A stretch of DNA of 64,000 nucleotides from NCBI GenBank assembly GCA_963682055.1, contig OY821747.1, positions 30,750,126 through 30,814,125 on the forward strand, in the 5' to 3' direction. Source of the stretch: Primula veris (lineage: Eukaryota > Streptophyta > Magnoliopsida > Ericales > Primulaceae). The notes beneath the pieces are model-generated. The model was not told the DNA's origin and made no database searches. It saw only the letters and a list, made by a program, of their open reading frames with translations. A program made the translations under genes and the position numbers. Of this stretch, positions 55,122 to 64,000 are shown piece after piece (within the stretch, counting starts at the first letter, position 1; each line of letters begins with the position of its first letter).

Positions 55122-56803
55122 TCAGTTCATCTTTTGATAGCAAGAGGCCAACCAGTTTTTCTGAGAAATATACTTCTTGTTCGTTTTTAAATAACACTGG
55201 ATTTCTGAGTGACCAGGTCTTTTACAAAAGTGACACAGTTTTAACCTAAAAGTAGATTTATCCTCAAAGCTATTCAGTTTTTTCTTGGTTGCAACTTTAC
55301 TTCTAACCTTATTGTCAAAAACATGAGTTTCATCTTTAACAAGAGCTTTAACAAAGGTAGTTTTTCCAGTTTTTTCATAACCATAGTACCCTAAACCACT
55401 GTTATCTTTAGAGCCTCTAGAATAGGACAGCATGTCATCTAACTTTTCTGAAGCAGAAACATTCAGCAGTTTTATTTTCTTCTTGGTTTCAGTTAGCTCA
55501 ACCAGTTGTGTGTTGAGTTGCTCAGTGAGATTTTTAACCTCATCATTTAGATTAGTATTGAGTTTGTTTATGATCAAGGATTGCTTACTCAGACATTGAT
55601 ATTTTTCATAAAGGACAAGATACTGCTGAGTAATATTATCATCAGAGGGTTCTTCCTCATCATTACTATAGGTTTTAAGAGCAGTTGTAACTAGGGTTGA
55701 AACAGACTCACAATCACTTTCATACATAGGTTCTTTTTCAGTGATTCTTCCCACAAAATTAACAAAGTTAGATTCATTCTCTTCATCACTGTTGCTCTCA
55801 GATTCACTATCACTATGAGTGGTTATATAAGCATTTTTGTTTCTTTTTAAAGTATTTGCACACTTAGACTGAATGTGACCATAACCTCTATATTCTCTGC
55901 ATTGAATTTCTCTAGGCTGATAATCTCTGTCATCCTTCTCTTTAGGATTGTTGTTAAATCTAGATTCTGACTTAATTTGATTATCCCTTTTCTGAAAGTT
56001 TTTGGATGTTCCAGTATCATCCTGTTTTTTCTTATAAAACTTTTTATAAACCTTTTTAGCAAAAAAGGCCAGTTGTTCTTCATCACTCATTTTCTCACAG
56101 ACCTTATATTCAGATTTCTTAGCCTGAAAGGCTATTCCTGTTTCTGGTCTCTTTTGTTTGAAGAATTTTAGCTCATGAGTGCTTAAATTTCCTATAAGTT
56201 CTTCAAGTTTTAGATTATCTAAGTCTGTTGATTGCTCAATAGCAGTAACCTTAATTTTAAACATTTCTGGAAGTGACCTTAGAGTTTTCTTAACAAGTTT
56301 AGCATCACTGTATTTTTCACCTAAGGTTCCAGCTGATGGGCAATGTGACAAATTCTACCATTAAACTGTTCAATGGTTTCATCTTCCTCCATTCTTAAAT
56401 TTTCAAATTGAGTGGTTAACTGTTGGAGTTTAAAAGTTTTTACTTTAACAGTTCCTTCAAAGGTTACTTGTAAAATATCTCATGCCTCTTTGGCAGTTTC
56501 ACAATGAGAGATATACCTGAACACACTGAGAGTTACACCAGCAAATATCAAGTTTATTGCTGTTGAGTTTGCACTTGATCTTCTGTCCTCATCAGTAGAC
56601 CATTTGTCTTCAGGTACATAGACCAGTTCACCTTCACCATCAGTAGCAGTTGGAACCTCCCAACCATACAACACAGTTTTCCATGCTTGTTCATTTTGCT
56701 GTTTAATGAAAGATCTCATTCTGATTTTCCATACTCCATAATTGACTCCTCCTTCAAGTAATGGTGGTTTGTTGAACATGTTTCCTTCCCTCATCAATTC
56801 CAT
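55122..56803 (-). pseudogene. Copia gag, interrupted
   Basis: The gag begins MELMREGNMFNKPPLLEGGV at 56803 and runs to an early stop at 56480 (TGG-to-TGA at KEA-W-DILQ). The frame continues through FENLRMEEDETIEQFNGRI, then shifts near 56340, and the long second part (LGEKYSDAKLVKKTLRSLPE) runs to a second Trp-to-stop at 55122. Two zinc knuckles are present: the first (CREYRGYGHIQSKC) has lost its second Cys to Tyr, while the second (CHFCKRPGHSEIQC) is intact. Gag packages the RNA. Most lesions are G-to-A or C-to-T. Confidence 0.85.
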
Positions 56804-56848
56804 CTTTACCAGAACACATGTTCCACACTAAGTAAGATCTAGTGTGAA

Positions 56849-56860
56849 GCTCTGATACCA
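56849..56860 (-). other. Primer binding site of the Copia element
   Basis: The minus strand reads TGGTATCAGAGC two bases after the 5' LTR, complementary to the 3' end of initiator-Met tRNA, the usual Copia primer. Confidence 0.9.
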
Positions 56861-56862
56861 AT

Positions 56863-57969
56863 TGAAATTCCTATCCGCTGTTCTAGTTGCAGTTTTGCAG
56901 TTAGGTTCCAAGTGAAGTTGCAACCACAGTTGGAACTTAAGTATATTGATGGACAGAACAGTAAAGTTAAATGTACTTGAATTAATTCACACGCACATTT
57001 AACAACGGAGTTCACCCAACTGGGCTACGTCTCCGAGGCACTCACCCAGATTATGATATTATAAAAGTTTACAATATAGGATTCAAGTCTTAATGAAAAA
57101 CTCTCAGACTCTCTCTAGGTTTTTCTGCCTATCTCTATATTGCTCCTACTTTATAACTATCACTTAAAAATCAATGGCATCCCACCATTGTTTTCTTTTA
57201 AAGCTCACTGTGTATTCTATCAAGAATGAGTTATTTATAATTTAGAACACACACTTTTTACAAGCTAAGTTATCAACTATTTATACAAGTAAAAACAATC
57301 TTCTTTCTTCAAGATCTTGATGATTGCTTTTGACTCTTTTTGATTGGCTTCAATCTTTTCATATATCACGATATACTTCATCGTAGGATTGACCTCAATC
57401 TTCATAAGATAGTACCTGTTAATAACTAGTTCGAAAATAGGAATTTGTCTTTTCCTAAAACAAGGAAACATATAAGATAGTATCTTTTAGAGATAAAATC
57501 TTTCCAAATATATATATGAAACATTAACTCCATATTTCATTCAATTTTAAACGTATCATACTGATTTTGATAAAGAACAAAGATTGAAACAAGTGATAAA
57601 GATTTACATAAGAATAGAGATATAGATTACCTAGTTTAAAGTAACAATATCTTTAAAAACTAATCTCCTTATAACTTTTAGGAAACATCTTTCTTATCAC
57701 TTTTAATATTCTCAATAGATATAAACTTAAGTCTTTAAGAACATATGAGAATATTTCCTGCATACTTTACAACAACTAATCATCATTTAAAGAATAGTAA
57801 TGCAGAATAAAAGAACTAAACAGAATCCTGCAGAACAGCAGGTTGGAACTGTGGTTGCAACCCTACTTGAAACCAAGAGACTGTTTCAATTCTTAACATT
57901 CAACTAGAGTTATTTAGTTCAAACCAATAGAAAACAAACAGTATAAGGTCCAGAAATCTGGTCCTAACA
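56863..57969 (-). repeat. 5' LTR of the Copia element
   Basis: 1107-bp counterpart of 48143-49259. It runs from TGTTAGGACCAGA (57969) to GGAATTTCA (56863) on the minus strand and carries the element's promoter. Confidence 0.9.
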
Positions 57970-57974
57970 GAGCT

Positions 57975-58509
57975 TATAGTTTGATTATTTGGACCACCAT
58001 TGTAGAATAGTTGACGTATTTTTAAATGATGATAGACTGTTTGTTTCGGTTTATGAAATAAAATTTCGTCTCTCAGGTATTCTTTCTAGTTGATCGCGAT
58101 GGAGGTGTGACTCGATTCAAATATTTGTACTAATTTTGTTCTTTGACTGCAACATTAAGAGTTTGTATATGCTCATTGCTATTTTTATTATGAGAATCCC
58201 TCTTAAGCATGCGTAAAATGAGTCTTAAGCATTGCTATTTTTTTACAGATATTACAAATAATAAGTTACCACCAAAGTTACACATCTGACAATAATAGAG
58301 ATTATAAAGTTAAGGATGGACCAGTTTATGTTTACGAACTCAGTTATGAAGTTCGACTTGCTTGGAAATGCCAACAACAAACACAAATTCCATCTCCTTG
58401 TCTCATTGTGTGTCTAGATCAGGATCATATTTTATTGATATTCGGTTGATTTCCATTGCTAGTTTCACAATGACTGTTTGTTTCATCAAATACTTGAAAA
58501 AAAATTGTA
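57975..58509. other. Continuation of the kinase-relic 3' flank
   Basis: This DNA was contiguous with 48129-48142 before the Copia insertion. No ORF of note is seen. Confidence 0.4.
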
Positions 58510-58516
58510 GCTTGAA

Positions 58517-58910
58517 ACCATGGGCGGAGCTACATGGTGCCTAGAGGGGTCATATGACCCCGTCACCTTTGAGTTTCGAAAGTACTATTATGCTCTTGCT
58601 ATCTAAAAAGGCAGTAAATGTTGAATTTAAGGCTTATGTTTTTTTATAGGGGATAAGAAAGGAAAATAAAAAAAGAAAACTAACAGTATTTTTTCTAGTA
58701 TTAGTTAGCTAATGAACAACGGTGTTTATGCCATTTTCTAAAATAAAACTTGATTAATATATGCAGCTTGTTCCTATAGTATTGTTTGCAAGATTAGTAA
58801 AGTATTTTCACAATAAAAAACTGGTTTGATATGCAAGGCCGATTCCGCACATATTTGTGTTAGATAATAATTTTTCTTCGGCATTCATCGGTTTGTATAT
58901 GAAGTGTGAC

Positions 58911-58943
<33 letters not shown>

Positions 58944-58985
58944 ACACACATACACACACACACCAAAAATCCTGGCTCCGCCACT
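58517..58985. mobile_element. hAT-like element, GGCGGAGCC family
   Basis: The left end CCATGGGCGGAGCTA and right end CTGGCTCCGCCACT are inverted. GCTTGAA is duplicated (58510-58516 and 58986-58992), with an eighth base differing (A against G). It contains the C30 run at 58912. Confidence 0.6.
58912..58941. repeat. Homopolymer run of thirty C, followed by (CA)n
   Basis: Thirty consecutive C (G on the minus strand) followed by an ACACAC stretch. The minus strand can form G-quadruplex-like structures. The exact length may be unreliable because homopolymers are hard to sequence. Confidence 0.9.
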
Positions 58986-58992
58986 GCTTGAA

Positions 58993-60523
58993 GCTGACAA
59001 GAAAAAGCTAGTAAAAAAAAACAGTGGAACATCGACTGATCGACAATTAGTTAGCACATGAAGTATTTTACTGGATTTGGCGGACAAGTAACTAAATGGG
59101 GTTTTCACTTTGAACGCCTGCAGCTTGTTTTCACTTTGAGCGCCTGCAGTATATCTATACACATCTGTCAAGCTGCTGCTCTAATAGGTACTATTTTGGG
59201 TAAATACAAATATACTGTCGTTTTAAAACCAAAAACTAATTCCCAAAAAATACCAATACGTAGGGCATTGACAAGGCAAGCTCAGCTGCACACTTCTGGG
59301 AACACTAATTGTGTCACCGAGCATGATAAACTCCGAAACTTTGCATCAATTTTCTAGGGAAAGTTGCAAATAACACTTTATCACTGAGATAAAAACGGAA
59401 AATGATTGTTAAAATCTATCACTTCTGAGTTGTTTTTAACACTAACCCTACTGACAATGGCGGAATCATAGTATGATCCGGGGTTGCCACCGCAACCACA
59501 CAATTTTCAATAATTTGATTTTTTCTATTGTGTTTTTCCGATTAATTGGTAAATATAGCATTCCGGCAACCCGTTAAATTTTATTTTTAGCCACCCCTTT
59601 TAAAATTATATATTATTTTTGTAATTACATACTACTATATTTCATACAGATCACTATATAAAAAGTAACAATTATAAATTAATATCAAAGTCTTATTTTC
59701 TAAATTAGTCAAATCATTGTTACAAAAATTAATCAAATTATTGTTATAAAATTTACGAAAGAAAATTAAGATCACGTATTTTTGTATTTATTCCAACAAT
59801 TATTTATGTAACAAAATCATGTATTTTCAAATTTAAGAAAATGATAAAGTTAAAAAAATCTATAAAAAAAAACTAAATTTGATAAGTATGTTGTTCATAC
59901 ACTATGAAATTTGTCAAGAATAATTTATCAAGTTCCGTAAACATTTCTTTAAAATCTTTACAATTTGATAGAATATAGACAAATAATAATAATATTGTAA
60001 ATTTATATATACGATATTTAAAAATTAAAGTATTAAATAGTACTAATTTTGACTCTTAACGTTCTCTTTATTAATTATATTTTTGAGCTCTTTTTTTTCT
60101 AGTTTATCAACAAAGAAATTAGGTTATTCTTTTTGGTGGAACCGACTCGTTAGCTAACCAAAAAACTTAGTCATATAGGTGACGGTCTAAAAATATATTT
60201 ATTTAAAAAAAAAAAACACTACAAAAAATGGTGATTTCGTTTTTGTAAGAGTGGGAATTTTTAACCGATCATAATTTGAGTAAATTTAGATTTACGTTTT
60301 TTTTTTTTTTTTACAATATCAAAATTATTGTTCTGACTCCGCCTATCGCTCTCTGCTCAATAAGGTTCTTCGATGGTATTAAGTCTAAGAGTGCATTGAT
60401 ATGCATGTTACTTTAATGTACAATTTTTTTTAGAAATCAAAATTGTGAAATAAGCATATATCTCCGTATGGTAACTCTAAGGTTGACTTTTCCTCGGTAG
60501 CCTATAGTACGTAGTATCATATA
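58993..60523. other. Intergenic with repeat fragments
   Basis: A GGCGGAATC-type hAT-like end lies near 59459 and GACTCCGCC near 60335, but without matching target duplications. A CACTACAAAAAATGG end at 60217 suggests a truncated CACTA element. No gene is seen. Confidence 0.4.
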
Positions 60524-60873
60524 TCATACTATCAATATAAGTCAATTCAAATATTTTGAGATTATCCAATTTTGTCCAAATTTTTCAAAAATATCCTCAC
60601 TCTAATATTGTAATTACTTTTAAATGTCATCACTCAATTCAAATACATAAATAACTTAAAAAAATTTATTTTCCACATATTTATATTACAAACAAAATCG
60701 TTGTGTATTTTTTATAAGAGTAAAATATTATGTTACTCTTTATATACGATTGTTAATTAATTATATTTAATCATTTAATATTTAAAATTAAAAAAAAATA
60801 TTAAGTTTATTTGTCGGGATCATATCTATGTCACTACGTATCGTACACACAACGCGTGTGTAACGATTACTAA
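60524..60873 (+). mobile_element. Non-autonomous Helitron-like element
   Basis: It starts TCATACTATCAATATAAG and ends with the hairpin ACACACAACGCGTGTGT followed by ATTACTAA, then T. The 350-bp interior matches the 9839 copy in inverse orientation ('aagtcaattcaaa', 'ttactctttata'). Non-coding. Confidence 0.6.
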
Positions 60874-60989
60874 TATACATATATGGAGTGAGAAAATGGG
60901 ATCCATTTTTTATGCCTTACAAAAATTCAATGCAGCATGTCCTCATTGGGTTCCGTACGATTTTTGATAAAATCAAAACCGAAATAGAG

Positions 60990-61205
60990 CAGATTTTTTG
61001 TTTTCGTTTTTTTCGGTTTCGGTCATTTATTTTTTAGACCGAACCGGACCGGGTTTTTCGGTCCGATTTTGGGTTTTTTCGGGGGTTTTCAGTTTTATTT
61101 TTGGTTTTTTCGTTTTTTTTCGGTTCGGTTTTATTGTAAACCGAAACCGACCCGAAAAATTTCGGTTTAGGTTCGGTTTGGTTTGGTTTTGTTTTTCCAT
61201 ATTTT
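60990..61205. repeat. CGGTTCGGTTT-type low-complexity repeat
   Basis: Dense runs of 'cggttcggttt', 'gaaccgg' and 'ttttttcggttt'. A degenerate simple repeat of the kind found at the edges of many plant elements. Its ORF is compositional. Confidence 0.5.
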
Positions 61206-61438
61206 TATCCGGCCCTACTAATTGGTGTTAGTCCACTATTATTTATAGTGCATCACATACTAAAAACCTAACACCTATTAATGAAACCAAAAATATTTAT
61301 CATAAAATTAATTCAAAATTAAAACTAAAAAACATTATTGTGGTCCTCTACTCCACTTAAGATCACTCACATATACACTCATGGTTTAACATAAGAGTGC
61401 GCCTATTTTCATGTTTACTTTAGTGGAAAATAGAGACG

Positions 61439-61728
61439 TGTTGGTCCGTAAGCGGTTAAACTTTAGAAGGGGTGAATAAGATTTACGTAACGATTTTCGC
61501 AGAATAAAATATTAGAGCAAATATCAACCCAAATAGCGAGATTATAAACTTAATCAAAATCAACGTCAAATACTATGCTAACTTAAGCTACACAAGCAAC
61601 CAATTAAGCAATAATATAAGTGTGGAAATTAAAGAGTAAGTGAAGAGATTGACACCACGATATATAGAGATTCGGCAAATCCGCACAATCCTCTACTCGG
61701 TATTCATGCTACCGAGTATTTCACTATA
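61439..61728 (-). mobile_element. Truncated Sirevirus-like LTR
   Basis: The start TGTTGGTCC plus 'ggggtgaataag' and 'taccgagtatttcac' are the complement of the 3' half of the solo LTR at 1915-3227. Homology stops near 61728, where a Helitron-like element begins, so the other end is lost. Confidence 0.65.
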
Positions 61729-62020
61729 AATTGTATTAATATACTTCCTACTTCTAATTATTTCATTATATAAATTACCCTTATTTATTTAAATAATTAC
61801 AAGGAATGCCATTATATAAATTTAAAATACAAATAACTGCCAAAAAAACTTTCCTACAAAATCATCCTTATAGACGAAAACTTCCATAAACTTCCTCTCT
61901 CTCCCAATCCCCATGAGGTACATATTTTTTTTTTGAATTTAGAGTAAGTTATATTAATTTTTTAAAAGTTTTTAGCAATTTTTGTTTCGTTCACACCCAT
62001 CGGGTGGGATTTACCGCTAG
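61729..62020 (+). mobile_element. Helitron-like 3' end
   Basis: A hairpin CACCCATCGGGTGGG is followed by TTACCGCTAG and T, fitting a Helitron 3' end. The 5' end is uncertain but should lie near the break in the LTR homology. Confidence 0.35.
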
Positions 62021-62028
62021 TGTATATA

Positions 62029-62371
62029 TCATACTATATATATATATAAGTCGACCCAAGAAAAATTGATCCTGCCAAATTTTGACCATTTTTTTTCAAA
62101 AAATGCCCCCACTTTTTTTACTAATTGTTCATTTACATTTATTCAATTCAAAATATAAAAAACACATAAAAACCATGATCTTTTCAAAACAATTATAATC
62201 ATATACCAAATAAAATCGTTTTACGTGTATTTTGTATAACAAAAACATTATATTACTTACGATTTTTTAATTAATATATTCATTCAATCAATATACTTTT
62301 TAAAAAATTATTTACCCGAATTAGATATATATCACGCGTCACTGACGAAACGCGTGGGTAATGATTAATCG
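62029..62371 (+). mobile_element. Helitron-like element, degenerate 3' end
   Basis: It starts TCATACTATATATATAT with 'aagtcgaccc', and its body matches the 60524 copy. The terminal hairpin (CACGCGT...ACGCGTG) is followed by ATTAATCG instead of ATTACTAG. Confidence 0.45.
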
Positions 62372-62384
62372 TATATATATACAT

Positions 62385-62953
62385 ATGGGGGAAGGATGTA
62401 TGAACATAATAAAAAACACCAAATTTGACATCAAAATAACCATTAATTTAAATGGTCAAGATTAATGTTAAAAATTAATATAGAAACTAATTAATGCTCA
62501 CATAGGATGGTTAATGCTGAATATATATAATTAGCAGAGAGATAGTGTCTGTTTCCATTTCTGTATTTTGCTAACCGTGTATCAAGATTCAAGAGTAATT
62601 TTAGTACATTAGTTACAACTCTTAATTATTGGTAAAAGTTGGAGTTTTTTACTCATCAAATGTATTTGGTTTTTATAATTAGGGTTTATTTTCGTAATAA
62701 AATTGGATTATGAATGAACTTTTTTTCTCTTCAAGCCCAGTCCAGTAGTTTTTGTAAGACCGGGGGAGTTTGAAAATTCAGTTAGTTAAATTGTAAATAG
62801 AGTATCCAAATACTTATTGATTTGTTTGTCAGGTGATAAGGTCCAATTTTTTTATATCAATTTCTAATTTTTAATCTTCACCATTGAAACGGACAGTTAT
62901 GATTTTGATGTCAAAGTTTGTGTTTTTTTTTATTTATGGTATTCATTCTCCAT
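62385..62953. mobile_element. TIR element with ~80-bp inverted repeats
   Basis: The left ATGGGGGAAGGATGTATG matches the complement of the right ATGGAGAATGAATACC, and the arms share TTTGACATCAAAAT and AATGGT-AAGATTAA. It is AT-rich and non-coding. The target duplication is unclear in TA-rich flanks. Confidence 0.5.
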
Positions 62954-62968
62954 ATATATATATATATA

Positions 62969-63317
62969 TCATATTATTATAATAAATCAATCCAAAAAAT
63001 TTAAAGTGCCAAATTTTGACATTTTCTTCCAAAAGTGCTATACACATTTTTATTAATTATCATACTACTCACCCTCATAAGAAAAAAAATTAAAAACAAA
63101 TAATTAACACACTTTCTTCTTTTTAACCATCCAAAATTCTTCAAGTCTTCTCATATTATATTTTATTTTATTTTTACCATTCAAATTATTTTAATTTTTC
63201 TCATCTTATATTATATCTTTTTTTAATTCTCCACTTATTTGTATTATAATCATACTTATTTTTTATCTTTTTGTCATATCACGTGTCAAACACGCAACAC
63301 GTGTGCACCATTACTAG
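62969..63317 (+). mobile_element. Non-autonomous Helitron-like element
   Basis: It starts TCATATTATTATAATAAATC and ends with ACACGCAACACGTGTGC, then ACCATTACTAG and T. It lies between A and T as Helitrons do. 349 bp, non-coding. Confidence 0.6.
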
Positions 63318-64000
63318 TATATTTATATATGTAGACATTAGACGTATAAATATATAGAAAGAACGAGATTCGTAGATTGTGAGAAAGGGCAAACAGTGCC
63401 ATAAAACTATTGGGGAGTGAGAGGTTAGACCGTCGCCAAGCTCATGGCCGTTTTCGAAAAATTTGAGTCCCCGTGTAAAAATTAAGAAAAAGAGCATTCA
63501 CTTGAATTAGACTCAGATGCTTAAAAACTATTTAAAGTAACAAAATATTACAATTTTATATACTATAGTGGTGATGTAACAGTCAAAGTTGGAAAAAATT
63601 ACCTTATGAACCTAACGTAACGAATTTATTTGCCCACAAAACATATAAAAATTGTTAGACAAACTATATACTCTCCCCAATTGCTTAATTTTGGTAATTG
63701 GAGTAACAAATATGTCAATGATTGGCCTTATTCTGTTCCAGTTTCAACTATGATGACTAATAAATAAACTACATCAAATTACAATGGGGACTGGAATTAA
63801 AAAACCACACATGTAGGTACGTGTTGTGCCGGTTTGCTAAATGATCAAAAAGATTTAATTCTTTTACAAGTGCGCCCTTTAGTTAAAAATGTCTTTTAAA
63901 TCAGCCTTAAATGCCCATTTCGCTATACGGGCAAGCAAATTTAAAATTGGACCCTTTTCTTACACGGCCCAGTACACAAGCACAGTTAGCACATTCCCAA
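63318..64000. other. Intergenic, no feature recognised
   Basis: AT-rich DNA to the end of the window. No supported gene or repeat is present. Confidence 0.4.

Larger units (their letters stand above)
48143..57969 (-). mobile_element. Full-length Sirevirus-like Copia retrotransposon, decayed
   Basis: The element is 9827 bp, read on the minus strand. LTRs of 1117 and 1107 bp begin TG and end CA, and GAGCT is duplicated at 48138-48142 and 57970-57974. A tRNA-iMet primer site lies inside the 5' LTR and a polypurine tract beside the 3' LTR. Order is gag, protease, integrase, reverse transcriptase, RNase H (Copia order), a long spacer, then a third ORF. The two LTRs differ by roughly 3-4% by eye plus a 12-bp indel, which fits the decayed gag-pol. 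Third ORF plus repeated AGGGGGAG tracts point to the Sirevirus lineage. Confidence 0.9.

Noticed and set aside
59459..60345. One long hAT-like element between GGCGGAATC and GACTCCGCC
   Set aside because: The end motifs fit the family, but the flanks show no shared 8-bp duplication, so the pairing is unsupported.

Overview
This window is nuclear DNA of a flowering plant, most likely a eudicot. Spliced genes have AT-rich introns, there is an IRX15-type xylan gene, and most of the sequence is plant transposable elements. I cannot name the species. Only three loci look like ordinary host genes: an intronless IRX15-like DUF579 gene (5710-6591, +), a two-exon plant carboxylesterase (13005-11888, -), and a many-exon gene of unrecognised function with a signal peptide and a membrane segment (44919 to about 40714, -). 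Two host relics also remain: an A1 aspartic protease pseudogene (37143-38337) and the C-terminal tail of an LRR receptor-kinase-like protein (about 47871-48129).

The rest is layered mobile DNA. Two large Mutator-like elements (MULEs) can be delimited to the base. MULE-1 (16470-25628) has a perfect 9-bp target duplication, TTTGGGTTA. It carries a spliced plant-mobile-domain (PMD) gene and a FAR1-type transposase with a C-terminal OTU cysteine-protease-like domain. Between the two genes lie telomere-like CCCTAAA repeats and AAACCGTA/TACGGTTT palindromes. MULE-2 (28731-35559) has 246-bp terminal inverted repeats that look identical and a 9-bp target duplication with one mismatch. It carries a classical MURA transposase and a second ORF resembling the 'putative plant transposon protein' family, separated by an ACGACCGATCGT palindrome array.

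A complete but decayed Sirevirus-like Copia element on the minus strand spans 48143-57969 (5-bp duplication GAGCT, initiator-Met tRNA primer site, several polypurine tracts). Its gag and pol hold several stops and frameshifts, but a third ORF (50963-49695) is open. That third ORF appears to belong to the same family as the second ORF of MULE-2, and the MULE-2 ORF is followed by two retroelement-like AAAGGGGGAGA tracts. The two element classes therefore seem to share this cargo gene.

Smaller elements fill the gaps. They include a solo Sirevirus-like LTR nested in a hAT-like element (1495-3737); a three-level nest of hAT, Helitron and a TA-duplicating element (9472-10932); six Helitron-like copies; three CACTA-type MITEs; several hAT-like elements with GGCGGAGCC-type ends; palindromic MITEs; and a roughly 1.5-kb array of TTCACTTCAAAATCTTGAAGTGAA-type palindromes (14300-15770). 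By region: 1-5.7 kb is nested repeats; 5.7-6.6 IRX15-like; 7-11 MITE nests; 11.9-13 carboxylesterase; 13.6-16 palindrome satellite; 16.5-25.6 MULE-1; 26-28.7 MITEs and unassigned AT-rich DNA; 28.7-35.6 MULE-2; 36-38.6 MITE, tandem repeat and protease relic; 40.7-44.9 unknown split gene; 45-47.5 repeats; 47.9-58 kinase relic with Copia inserted; 58-64 hAT and Helitron debris. All calls were made by eye; no database search or alignment was run.
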